Part shown: positions 42,139 to 50,521 of the stretch, piece after piece
How the letters are laid out: each line of letters opens with the position of its first letter
Numbering within the stretch: position 1 is the first letter of the stretch
Assembly (NCBI RefSeq): GCF_010894405.1
Contig: NZ_JAAIYA010000006.1
Location: 62,001 to 126,000, forward strand
Reading direction: 5' to 3'
Length of the DNA: 64,000 nt
Source of the DNA: Pyxidicoccus caerfyrddinensis
Lineage (GTDB): Bacteria; Myxococcota; Myxococcia; Myxococcales; Myxococcaceae
Translations under genes and position numbers: made by a program
Notes under the pieces: model-generated
What the model saw: only the letters and a program-made list of their open reading frames with translations
The model's database searches: none
Told to the model about the DNA's origin: nothing

Positions 42139-42411
42139 GCGCACCCACCCCCTAAGCAACCTCCGCACCACCGTGAAGGTGCCAGGAATCAGACGTTTGG
42201 CGCGTGCCCGGTGGCCAGGGCCTGTAGGAATTCCGGAGCCGCTCGCGAGGGAGTCTGTAACTTTTGCGATTCGCGTGTCTCCGGAGCGCGGTTCGGCCCC
42301 GTGAGGCTGTTGCCTCGCGGACAGGCGGAAGATTTTGGGGTGCTTCGCCGCTCCCGCCGCGCGGCGCCGGCCCAATCATCCCCTGCCAGGCGCAGGGCCA
42401 TCCGCTTCCGT

Positions 42412-45402
42412 ATGCCGAGCATCGCCGACCTCATCGACCACCACCGAGAGCTGCTCGTGCGGCGCTTCCTGGAGGAAGCCAGCAAACTGGAGAGCGCCAG
42501 GGACCTGAGGCCCGCCGAGGTCATCAACACGTTTCCCGAGTACCTCTCCACGCTCTCCGCCATCTCCCGCCAGGGACACCGCGGGGACGCGGCGCGGACG
42601 AAGCAGCGGCTGGAGGACACGCACATCAACGGGCGCCTGCGGCTGGGCTACAACCAGGACGAGGTGACGAGCGAGTACGTCCTCATGGGCCGGCTCATCG
42701 CCGGGCTCTGGGAGGAGCTCCCGCTGGAGGCGCAGCCCTCGCCAGAGGACTCGCAGCTGCTCTTCACGGAGCTGGACGCCGCCATGGACTCCACGGTGGC
42801 CGTCTTCACCGGCTACTCCGTGGAGGACCGGCAGCGCGAGAAGCGCACCCTGCGGCGGCTGGAGGCGCTGGCACCCAAGGCGCTGGGGCGCGACGAGTCG
42901 GTGAGTCCCCACGTGATGCCCATGGTGCGGCTCATCCAGGAGGCGCTGGAGGCGGACGGGGCGGAGCTGTTCCTCGTCGGCGCGCCGGGGACGCTGCGGC
43001 ACGTCGCCTCCACTGGCCGGTGCGAGGGGCTCACCGGCCCGGAGCGGGTGGTGCCTCTCGACGGGGACACCTTCCTCGCCCGGGTGGTGCGCTCCGAGGA
43101 GCCGCTCGTGCTGGCGGGCACGTCCGAGTCCCCCGCCGCTCTGCGCGAGGGGCTGTGCGGCGGCGGGCTGTCCACGCTGATGGGGCTGCGGCTGTGGCCG
43201 CACGGCGAGCTGATGGGCGTCATCTACGTCGGCGTCGCCCGTGCCCGGCCCTTCCAGCCGCAGGCCAAGCGCTACCTGGAGACGCTGGTGGAGTACCTCT
43301 CCGGCATCCTGGACCGGGCCCTCCTCTTCGGGCAGCTCCGCGACGCGCACGCGCGCCTGGGCACCTCCGAGGAGCGCTACCGGCTGGCCACCCGCGCCAT
43401 CACCGACGCCATCTGGGACTGGGACCTCTCCACCAACACCCTCTTCTGGAATGAGGGCGTGGAGATGCTGCTCGGCTTCCTCGCGCACGAGGTGTCGCCC
43501 CACATCGACTGGTGGACGTCGCGCATCCACCCCGACGAGCGCGAGCGCGTGGTGAGGGACCTGCACCGGGCCGTCGAAGGAGGCCTGGCGCGCTGGCGCA
43601 GTGAGTACCGCTTCCTCCACCGGGACGGCCACTACGTGCACGTCACCGACCATGGCGTCATCGCCCGGGACGCTTCGGGCCGGGCGGTGCGCATGGTGGG
43701 CGCGATGCAGGACATCAGCGTGCGCAAGCAGGCGGAGGAGGCGCGCTCGCGGCTGCTCAAGCGCGAGAGCCAGCGCGCCGAGCAGCTGCGCGGGCTGGCG
43801 GCCGCGTCGGTGACCATCAGCGGCACGGCCTCGCTGGACGCGCTGCTGCGGGTCATCACCGAGCGGGCCCGGGAAATCATCGGCGCGCACCAGGCGGTGA
43901 CGTCCATGACGGTGAAGGGGCGCGCGGGCGCGTCCATGCAGGCCGTCTCGCTCTCCGACAAGTACGCCGCGTGGCGTGCGGGCCCGGCACCGCTGGATGA
44001 GGGTGGCCTCTACACGTACGTGGCGCGGACGCTCCGGCCGGTGCGCCTGACGCAGGCCCAGCTGGATACGCACCCGTACTGGAAGAGCGCGGGCCCGCGG
44101 GCTGGCGGCCGCCCGCCGATGCGCGGGTGGCTGGCCGCGCCGCTCATCGCCCGCGACGGCACCCGCCTGGGGCTCGTCCAGCTCTCCGACAAGTACGAGG
44201 GCGAGTTCACCGAGGAGGACGAGGCCATCCTCATGCAGCTGGCGCAGCTGTCGAGCGTGGCCATTGAAAACGTCCAGCTCTACACCGCGCTGAGCGAGAG
44301 CGAGGACCGGGTGCGGCTGGCGCTGATGGCGGCGCGGCTGGGCACGTGGGATTTGGACCCGGTGTCGGGGGTGCTGCGCTGGGACGAGCGCTGCAAGGCG
44401 CTCTTCGGCCTGTCCGCGGACGCGGAGGTGACGTGGGAGACGTTCCTCTCCGGGCTCCATCCGGAGGACCGCGAGCCCACGGTGCTGGGCGTCCAGCGGG
44501 CGCTCGCGGGAGAGGCGGGCGGAGTCTTCAACCTCGAGTACCGCACCCTGGGCCGGGAGGACGGCGTCGAGCGCTGGCTGTCGGCGCACGGCCAGGCCTT
44601 CCTGGATGCACGGGGCCAGGCGGTGCGCTTCATCGGCACGGTGCTGGACGTCACCGAGCGCAAGCGCCTGGACGCGCAGCTGCTGCGGCGCGAGGAGGAG
44701 CTGCAGCGGCGCGCGGACCTGGAGGAGAAGCTCATCGGCATCGTCAGCCATGACCTGCGCAACCCGCTCAACGCGATTGGCTTCTCCACCACGCTGCTGC
44801 TGCGCCGCACGGACCTGGACGAGGCCGCGAAGCGAGGCATCGACCGCATCCGCAACGCCAGCGGACGCGCGGACCGGATGATTCGCGACCTGCTCGACTT
44901 CACCCAGGCGCGGCTCGGCGGGGGCATTCCCATCTTCCGCAAGCCGGCGGACCTCAATGAATTGGTGCGCACGGTGGTGGAGGAGGTGCGGCTCGCCAAC
45001 CCGGGGCATCGCATCGACGTCACCACGGAAGGCAGCGGCGCGGGCGAGTGGGACACGGACCGGCTGGCCCAGGTCGTTACCAACCTCCTGAGCAATGCGC
45101 TGCGCTACGGCGCGGAGGACGCGCCCGTGCAGGTGCGGACGCGGGCGGAGGACGGCGTGCTGGAGCTGTGCGTGCACAACGCGGGAGAGCCCATCCACCC
45201 GGAGGTGCTGCCCATCCTCTTCCAGCCGATGAAGCGGGGGACGGGGCGCGAGCACGCGACGAGCCGTGGCCTGGGGCTGGGGCTCTACATCGTGGACCGC
45301 ATCGTCCACGCGCACGAGGGCTCCGTCACCGTGAAGTCCACCGCGGAGGAGGGGACCACCTTCTCCGTGCTCCTGCCCCGGCGCGCGGGCCACCCGGGCT
45401 GA
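42412..45402 (+). CDS. Sensor histidine kinase: RsbRD_N-GAF-PAS-GAF-PAS-HisKA-HATPase
   Basis: 996 residues, soluble. Residues about 1-150 resemble the RsbRD N-terminal sensor (LIDHHRELLVRRFLEEA). GAF (about 160-310), PAS (about 325-445, RYRLATRAITDAIWDWD), GAF (about 465-630) and PAS (about 635-755) follow. HisKA has His780 in IVSHDLRNPLNAIGFS, a sequence typical of HisKA proteins of this group; HATPase shows NLLSNALRYG and GLGLGLYIVDRIV. The ATG at 42412 begins the RsbRD-like domain; the longer upstream frame reads through non-protein-like sequence. No response regulator is adjacent, so it may phosphorylate a distant one. Confidence 0.9.
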   Translation: MPSIADLIDHHRELLVRRFLEEASKLESARDLRPAEVINTFPEYLSTLSAISRQGHRGDAARTKQRLEDTHINGRLRLGYNQDEVTSEYVLMGRLIAGLWEELPLEAQPSPEDSQLLFTELDAAMDSTVAVFTGYSVEDRQREKRTLRRLEALAPKALGRDESVSPHVMPMVRLIQEALEADGAELFLVGAPGTLRHVASTGRCEGLTGPERVVPLDGDTFLARVVRSEEPLVLAGTSESPAALREGLCGGGLSTLMGLRLWPHGELMGVIYVGVARARPFQPQAKRYLETLVEYLSGILDRALLFGQLRDAHARLGTSEERYRLATRAITDAIWDWDLSTNTLFWNEGVEMLLGFLAHEVSPHIDWWTSRIHPDERERVVRDLHRAVEGGLARWRSEYRFLHRDGHYVHVTDHGVIARDASGRAVRMVGAMQDISVRKQAEEARSRLLKRESQRAEQLRGLAAASVTISGTASLDALLRVITERAREIIGAHQAVTSMTVKGRAGASMQAVSLSDKYAAWRAGPAPLDEGGLYTYVARTLRPVRLTQAQLDTHPYWKSAGPRAGGRPPMRGWLAAPLIARDGTRLGLVQLSDKYEGEFTEEDEAILMQLAQLSSVAIENVQLYTALSESEDRVRLALMAARLGTWDLDPVSGVLRWDERCKALFGLSADAEVTWETFLSGLHPEDREPTVLGVQRALAGEAGGVFNLEYRTLGREDGVERWLSAHGQAFLDARGQAVRFIGTVLDVTERKRLDAQLLRREEELQRRADLEEKLIGIVSHDLRNPLNAIGFSTTLLLRRTDLDEAAKRGIDRIRNASGRADRMIRDLLDFTQARLGGGIPIFRKPADLNELVRTVVEEVRLANPGHRIDVTTEGSGAGEWDTDRLAQVVTNLLSNALRYGAEDAPVQVRTRAEDGVLELCVHNAGEPIHPEVLPILFQPMKRGTGREHATSRGLGLGLYIVDRIVHAHEGSVTVKSTAEEGTTFSVLLPRRAGHPG

Positions 45403-45411
45403 AGGCGCGCT

Positions 45412-46269
45412 TCAGTCCGGGCCGCAGCCGAGCCGCTGCCGGGAAATGGCCAGGTCGTCCAGCCACCAGTCGGTGGGCACCGTGAGCCCCTGGTAGAGGA
45501 CGACGCCGGTCTCCAACACGGTGAAGTCAGTGGCCTTCTCGCGCACCGGCGGCGTGGCCGTGGGCGGGTCGGAGAAGACGAACTGCTCGGGCCAGCCGAG
45601 CTCGACGCCGTCGAGCCACACGCGCGGCGTGGCGGCCTCCGCGTGGGTGCCGTTGGCGCCGTCGAACTGCCACTCCAGGCAGGCCCAGGCGTCGAGCACG
45701 AGCGGCGTGCCGGAGACCTGCACCCACTCCGGGAAGCCCGGCGGCTCCGGGGGATGCCAGATGGCCATGTACTTCTGCTGGTACGTGGCGACCTCGTACC
45801 AGTCGAGGGTGTCGAAGGCTCCGCCCGCGCGGCCCGGCCGGGGATAGCGCGCGCTGAAGAGGCCCGCGTGCGACATGGGGCGCGCGGGCGTCGTGTACAC
45901 CCAGACCCGGCCCCAGAGCACCGGCCCGAAGTGGGCGGGCAAATCGAAGCGGAGCGTCTTCTTGGGCCCGCCCTGCGTGCCCTCCCTACCTCCGGACAGC
46001 GCCTTCGCGTGCAGCGCGTACCGGCCCCGGTGCGCCCGCGTGTCGTCCACGAGCAGCTGGCCGCTGAACTCGTCGCGATGCGTCGTCCAGCCGGCCGGCA
46101 CTGCGCCCTCCTCGAAGTCCCAGCACAGCGCTCCCGTCGCCGCGCAACCGGTGGCGGGGCCCGGGGCTTCATTGCCGCTCCGCGTTGATGGGCCATGGGC
46201 GCAGGCGGCCGCGAAGGTGAGGATGAGCAGTGCGCTCGAGGTTGTGATTGGGGTGTGCAATGCGGCCAT
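45412..46269 (-). CDS. Lipoprotein, possible Cip1-like carbohydrate-binding domain
   Basis: 285 residues from the ATG at 46269 (GGAAAG upstream). The signal peptide ends at A-A-A-C with Cys23. The mature protein has the beta-sandwich-like pattern CWDFEEGAVPAGW, GRYALHAKAL, ARPMSHAGLF, WVQVSGTPLVLDAWACLEWQFDGAN and WWLDDLAISRQRLGC, reminiscent of Cip1-like or concanavalin-type lectin folds found near polysaccharide-degrading enzymes. It should sit in the outer membrane facing the periplasm or surface. The fold is inference; no catalytic residues can be named. Confidence 0.65.
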   Translation of the reverse strand: MAALHTPITTSSALLILTFAAACAHGPSTRSGNEAPGPATGCAATGALCWDFEEGAVPAGWTTHRDEFSGQLLVDDTRAHRGRYALHAKALSGGREGTQGGPKKTLRFDLPAHFGPVLWGRVWVYTTPARPMSHAGLFSARYPRPGRAGGAFDTLDWYEVATYQQKYMAIWHPPEPPGFPEWVQVSGTPLVLDAWACLEWQFDGANGTHAEAATPRVWLDGVELGWPEQFVFSDPPTATPPVREKATDFTVLETGVVLYQGLTVPTDWWLDDLAISRQRLGCGPD

Positions 46270-46302
46270 CTCTTTCCCGTGTGACTCCCACCGCTGAGTC
46301 AT

Positions 46303-46401
46303 TCGGTGTCTGTGATAAATGTATGGTGAATTGCAATTGTGTCAGAGCGGGTTCGTAATGTTTCCGCGACCCGCACTGGTGCGGGCGAACAGGGAGACAC
46401 G
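46303..46401 (+). promoter_or_regulatory. A+T-rich leader of the small Cys-rich lipoprotein
   Basis: This is one of the most A+T-rich stretches of the window, between two divergent genes. It contains TGATAAATGTATGG, a TTGCAA at 46331-46336 and TAATGT at about 46356, a possible but poorly matched promoter, and a short hairpin with arms CCCGCAC/GTGCGGG at about 46370-46385. GGGAGA just before the ATG is the ribosome binding site. Confidence 0.3.
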
Positions 46402-46689
46402 ATGAAGAACCTGCGAGGGTTGTTGTTCATGGTGGCGCTGTCTGTCGTCGGCTGCGGAGGCGCTCCCATGGAGCTGGAGGAGGAGACCCCCACGGAGGGC
46501 TCCGTGTCGACGCTGCCCGCTGGTGAGGTGTCGCAGTCCGCCGTGACGTGCACGGAGACCTACGGCCAGTGTCGCGTGGGACAGTGCGAGCTGGGCGCGA
46601 ACGACACCTTCCAGGTCTACACCAAGACGTGTTGTGACTCGGCGACGGGCGCCTGCACGACGCAGCGCCTCCGCATCTGCGGCTGCTAG
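46402..46689 (+). CDS. Small Cys-rich lipoprotein
   Basis: 95 residues. The signal peptide MKNLRGLLFMVALSVVGCGG has a lipobox V-V-G-C (Cys18). After an acidic linker, the last 45 residues hold eight cysteines: TCTETYGQC, RVGQC, TKTCCDSATGAC, and CGC at the end, enough for four disulfides. The ATG at 46402 follows GGGAGA. No family is recognised. Its own A+T-rich leader and divergence from the preceding gene suggest separate control. It could be a surface-exposed knotted peptide; function not known. Confidence 0.7.
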   Translation: MKNLRGLLFMVALSVVGCGGAPMELEEETPTEGSVSTLPAGEVSQSAVTCTETYGQCRVGQCELGANDTFQVYTKTCCDSATGACTTQRLRICGC

Positions 46690-46745
46690 CGACGCCGTGC
46701 TTCGTGACTCACGGGGCCTGGGCTCCGTGAGTCTGGCGCGCGCCG

Positions 46746-48185
46746 CTATGGCGCAACCCGGGTCGTGGACCAGACCTCCGGGTTGCGCTGCATGGTGGGG
46801 GCGCTCGTCGTACCGCCGAGGACGTAGACGCGGCCTTTGGGGTCGCTCGCGGTGGCGAAGCCGTCCACGAGGTGATGGAGGCGAGAGGCCTGCCGCCAGT
46901 CCTTCACGGTGCCGTCCGGCTGGAGGCTCGCGGTGAGCGTCAGGCCCCGGGGCATCAGGAGGAGCAGCGTGTCGTGCAGCGCCACGAGGCGGACCAGGTG
47001 ATGCCCGGAGGCGCCGAAGTCCACGCTCCCCTTCCAGGGCGGTGAGGGCTCCGCGCGCCAGTCCCGCCCCGCGTCGAGCGCGACGGAGGAGAGCTGCCCG
47101 CGGCCGTCCACGGCGTAGAGCCGCCCGCCCGAGAGCGCCACGCCCTGGTCGTAGTGGGGCGGGAAGGGTGCCTCGAGGGCCTCCCAGCGGGAGACGCGCG
47201 CGCCGGAGTCCGAGGAGACCTTCGCGCGCCAGAGCTGGCGTGTGCCCCGGGTGAAGTCCGCCTTGTCGAGTGTGCCCGCGATGACCCACAGCTCCCTGCC
47301 GTGGGCCACGAGCGAGTGCCAGGCGCGGGGCTGGGGCAGCGGGGCTTCCTCGCGCCACGGGCCCAGCGTGCCGTCCCCCTGGATGGGCGCGGAGACGACC
47401 TCGGCCGTGAAGTCACCCTGCCGCTGTCCCCCCGCGATGAACAGGCGTCCCGCGAGCACGGCCATTCCATGGTGGATGACGGGCACCGGAAGCGTGCCGC
47501 TCTTCGTCCATTCGCCGAGGCCGCCCTCCGCCAGGAGCGGCGCGGAGAACACCTTCGCGTTCTCCTCCAGGCTTGCGCCCGAGCCCGAAATCGCCTGGAT
47601 GTGCAGCCCGCCGGAGACGAGCAGGCGCTCCGGGGTGGCGGTGGCCGCGTGGTAGTAGAGGTCGGCGGGCATGGCGCGCTCTTGCCGCCACGGCGCGAGG
47701 CCGCCCTCGGCGGGCCAGGGGATTCCGCCCGGTCCCCGCTCGGGGCAGTCCTTGCCGGCACACAGGCAGAGCGGGAGCTGTGCTTCGCCCGTGTCGCTGA
47801 CGCCCACGGTGCGGCGCACGCATTTCTCGCCCTGGCCGCAGGCCCCATCGTCGCAGATGCGGTGGCAGCGCAGGTCTCCCGTCTGCGGCGTGTCGCAGCT
47901 GCCCGACACGCAGAGGAGGTCATACGCCGTGTAGTCACAGCCCTCGCCGTAGTCGCAGCCTCCGGCCGTCTTGCGGGGACAGGGGCGGAAGGAGGACGGC
48001 CGCGGCCCCTGCCAGGTCGGGGCCTCCGCTGGAGGCGAGGGGCTCACGGCCAGGCTACCGGCGTCGCTTGGAGCGACAGGCGCGGGGGAACTGGCGGGGA
48101 GGGGCCGGCTTCCGCTCGTGCAGGCGCTGAACCCCAGGAGGCCCAGGAGCAGGAGCCGGACACCGGTGGAGAGGCGTGGAGGCAT
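46746..48185 (-). CDS. Kelch-repeat-like lipoprotein with Cys-rich N-terminal part
   Basis: 479 residues. Lipobox F-S-A-C (Cys22). A Pro/Ala linker is followed by a Cys-rich section (about 67-145: CPRKTAGGCDYGEGC, CVSGSC, CHRICDDGACGQGEKC, CLCAGKDC) that resembles EGF-like or myxobacterial Cys repeats. The rest has Kelch-type motifs: RLLVSGG, RLFIAGGQR, RELWVIAGT, RLYAVDGRG, RVYVLGGTT, each after a W-x-x-x-x-x-L-P-x-P region. Probably an outer-membrane or surface propeller. Divergent from nothing else of known role. Confidence 0.75.
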   Translation of the reverse strand: MPPRLSTGVRLLLLGLLGFSACTSGSRPLPASSPAPVAPSDAGSLAVSPSPPAEAPTWQGPRPSSFRPCPRKTAGGCDYGEGCDYTAYDLLCVSGSCDTPQTGDLRCHRICDDGACGQGEKCVRRTVGVSDTGEAQLPLCLCAGKDCPERGPGGIPWPAEGGLAPWRQERAMPADLYYHAATATPERLLVSGGLHIQAISGSGASLEENAKVFSAPLLAEGGLGEWTKSGTLPVPVIHHGMAVLAGRLFIAGGQRQGDFTAEVVSAPIQGDGTLGPWREEAPLPQPRAWHSLVAHGRELWVIAGTLDKADFTRGTRQLWRAKVSSDSGARVSRWEALEAPFPPHYDQGVALSGGRLYAVDGRGQLSSVALDAGRDWRAEPSPPWKGSVDFGASGHHLVRLVALHDTLLLLMPRGLTLTASLQPDGTVKDWRQASRLHHLVDGFATASDPKGRVYVLGGTTSAPTMQRNPEVWSTTRVAP

Positions 48186-48254
48186 GGCCGCAGCGTAGTC
48201 CAGTCACGTCACGTGACGCGCAGGGACCCCAACCGCACCAGCTCCCCCTGAACG

Positions 48255-49247
48255 TCAGCGCTTGCGCGTCAGCAGCACCACCGCGCCGAGGATGGCGCCC
48301 ATGGCCACCCAGGCCGTGGGCTTCATCGTCTCGCCCGCGAGCACGCCGCCGAGGAACACCGCCACCACCGGGTTGACGTACGCATAGCTGGTGGCCAGCG
48401 ACGGGCGCGCGTTGCGCAGCAGGTAGCCGTAGGCGCTGTAGCCCACCAGCGAGCCGAAGGTGACGAGGTAGAAGTACGCGAAGAGGGCGCGCGTGCTCGG
48501 CATCGTCGTCGGCAGGTGCTCGCCCGTCACCAGGCCGAAGCAGTACATCATCGCGCCGCCGCACAGCATCTGCGCCGCGGTGGACATCAGCCCCTGCGGC
48601 ATCGGCAGGCGGCGGCTCCAGATGGAGCCGAACGCCCAGCTCAGCGGCGACAGCAGCATCGCCACCGTGGGCAGCCAGTGGCCGCCCAGGTTGCCGCCGA
48701 GGTTGAGCACCACGATTCCGCCGAAGCCCAGCGCCAGGCCCCAGCGCTCCGCGCGCCCCGGCCACTGGCCGAAGAGGCCGCCGAAGAGCGCCGTCCACAT
48801 GGGCAGGCTGCCCACCACCAGCGCCGCCACGCCCGACGGCACCCATTGCTGCGCGAAGACGAGGCCCCCGTTGCCGATGCCCAGCAGCAGCAGGCCCACC
48901 ACCGCGCTGGACGCCCACTGTCGGGCCGTGGGCACTGGCGCACCCCGCAACCACAGCACTGCGAACAGCACACTGCCCGCCAGCATGAAGCGGCTGCCCG
49001 ACATCAGGAACGGCGGCAGGCCCCCCTCCAGGCCGAAGCGGATGGCCAGGTAGGTGGAACCCCAGATGAGGTACAGCGTCACCAGGCTGGTGATGAGCCA
49101 GCCCCGGGAGGCCCCCGAAGCGCCAACGTCCCCCACGGGCAGGACAGAGGGAGTGGACGGGGCGGAAACCAGGGGCTGTACGGGCGAAGAGACGGACACG
49201 ATGCCGCCGCTTGTAGCGCCCGCTTCAGAGCGGGGCCATGTGCGCAT
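48255..49247 (-). CDS. EamA/DMT-family exporter (YedA-like)
   Basis: 330 residues with ten hydrophobic helices in two EamA repeats. LIWGSTYLAIRFGLEGGLPPF at the first helix and the C-terminal AYVNPVVAVFLGGVLAGE are hallmarks. DMT exporters move amino acids or other metabolites; the substrate cannot be read. The ATG at 49247 gives 40 extra residues before the first helix; a GTG at 49199 is an alternative start. It sits alone, divergent from hrcA, with an inverted repeat directly upstream. Confidence 0.88.
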   Translation of the reverse strand: MRTWPRSEAGATSGGIVSVSSPVQPLVSAPSTPSVLPVGDVGASGASRGWLITSLVTLYLIWGSTYLAIRFGLEGGLPPFLMSGSRFMLAGSVLFAVLWLRGAPVPTARQWASSAVVGLLLLGIGNGGLVFAQQWVPSGVAALVVGSLPMWTALFGGLFGQWPGRAERWGLALGFGGIVVLNLGGNLGGHWLPTVAMLLSPLSWAFGSIWSRRLPMPQGLMSTAAQMLCGGAMMYCFGLVTGEHLPTTMPSTRALFAYFYLVTFGSLVGYSAYGYLLRNARPSLATSYAYVNPVVAVFLGGVLAGETMKPTAWVAMGAILGAVVLLTRKR

Positions 49248-49251
49248 TGCC

Positions 49252-49285
49252 GTACCCCACAGTCGGCGCGCTCGCAGTGGGGTAC
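49252..49285. promoter_or_regulatory. Inverted repeat upstream of the exporter gene
   Basis: GTACCCCAC and GTGGGGTAC, nine perfect bases each, 16 bases apart, four bases upstream of the exporter start and 196 upstream of hrcA. The position so near to the exporter start would suit an operator or a leader hairpin of that gene. It is not a CIRCE element. Confidence 0.4.
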
Positions 49286-49480
49286 AGTGCGGAGGGGCAT
49301 GCTCCCGGGCGCAGCGGCGCCTGCCTGCCCTCCTGCTGCCCTGGTATCAGGAATGTCTCCGCCACCTGGACGTACGGACATGGGGAACGCGCATTGAACG
49401 GCCGAGCCCGCTTTCTTAAACTTCCGGTGGAGCCGCGGCGGGCATCGTGCCGGGCCGCCGGCTCTGGAGTGTGAGCAGGG

Positions 49481-50515
49481 ATGCCGTCCGAAGAGCTGGG
49501 AGAACGAGAGAAGGAAGTCCTCCGCGCGGTGGTGCAGGAGTACATCACCACGGGCGGGCCGGTGGGCAGTCAACAGCTCACCCGGCGGCCCGGGTTCGAG
49601 GTCTCCTCGGCCACCATGCGCAACGTGCTCGCCGACCTGGAGGAGCTCGGCTTCCTGGAGAAGCCGCACACCTCGGCCGGCCGGGTACCCACGGACCAGG
49701 GCTACCGGTTCTATGTCGACACGCTCGTCAAGCTGAAGGACCCGACGCCCCGTGACAGGGAGCTCATCCACGCGGGCCTCATCCAGGAGGCCAACCTGGA
49801 AGAGGTGCTGGGCGAGGCCAGCCGCATCCTCCACTCTCTCACGCGGCACGCCGGGGTCGTCGTCACGCCGCGCCCCGACGCGTCCGTGTTCCACCGCATC
49901 GAGTTCGTCCGCCTGCGCGAGGACCGGGTGCTCGCCATCCTGGTGGGGCAGAGCGGCCAGGTGCACAACAAGGCGATTACCGTCGAGTTCCCCATCACCT
50001 CGGACGAATTGCTCAAGGCGAGCAACTACCTGTCCGAGCTGTTGCGCGAAGTCCCGCTGGAGGAGGCGCGCGAGCGCATCCGCACGGAGATGGACCAGGA
50101 GCAGGCGCTCTACAACGCGCTGACGGCCAAGGCGCTGAAGCTGGGCGCGGCGGCCACGGATTTGCCCACCACGGAGCGGGTGCTCATCCAGGGCACGGGC
50201 TCGTTCCTGGAGGCGCCGGAGTTCGCGGACGTGGAGCGCATGCGCGCGCTCTTCAAGGCGCTGGACGAGAAGCACAAGCTGCTGTCGCTGCTGGACCGCG
50301 TCCAGCGCGCCAACGAGATGCAGATCTTCATCGGCGCGGAGAGCGACTTCTCCGCGGCCGGCGACGTCTCCGTCATCGCCAGCCCGTACGGAAACCAGGA
50401 GCAGGTGTTGGGCACGGTGGGCGTCATCGGCCCCACGCGCATGGACTACCGGCGCGTGATTCCGCTGGTGAACTTCACCGCGCAGGTGCTCTCGCGCGTG
50501 CTGGAGAAGGTGTAG
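49481..50515 (+). CDS. hrcA: Heat-inducible transcription repressor HrcA
   Basis: 344 residues, the usual length. The N-terminal winged helix has LREREKEVL-like LGEREKEVLRAVVQEYITTGGPVGS, SSATMRNVLADLEELGFLEKPHTSAGRVPTDQGYRFYVD; the C-terminal part shows GSFLEAPEF, IGAES and GTVGVIGPTRMDY, all typical. HrcA represses chaperone genes by binding CIRCE with help from GroEL. grpE or dnaK do not follow here: the next gene converges 6 bases after the stop. No CIRCE is visible upstream, so it may not control itself. Confidence 0.95.
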   Translation: MPSEELGEREKEVLRAVVQEYITTGGPVGSQQLTRRPGFEVSSATMRNVLADLEELGFLEKPHTSAGRVPTDQGYRFYVDTLVKLKDPTPRDRELIHAGLIQEANLEEVLGEASRILHSLTRHAGVVVTPRPDASVFHRIEFVRLREDRVLAILVGQSGQVHNKAITVEFPITSDELLKASNYLSELLREVPLEEARERIRTEMDQEQALYNALTAKALKLGAAATDLPTTERVLIQGTGSFLEAPEFADVERMRALFKALDEKHKLLSLLDRVQRANEMQIFIGAESDFSAAGDVSVIASPYGNQEQVLGTVGVIGPTRMDYRRVIPLVNFTAQVLSRVLEKV

Positions 50516-50521
50516 CGCTTC

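Noticed and set aside
49286-49480. Search for a CIRCE element upstream of hrcA
   Set aside because: Neither TTAGCACTC nor GAGTGCTAA or a near match is present in the leader.
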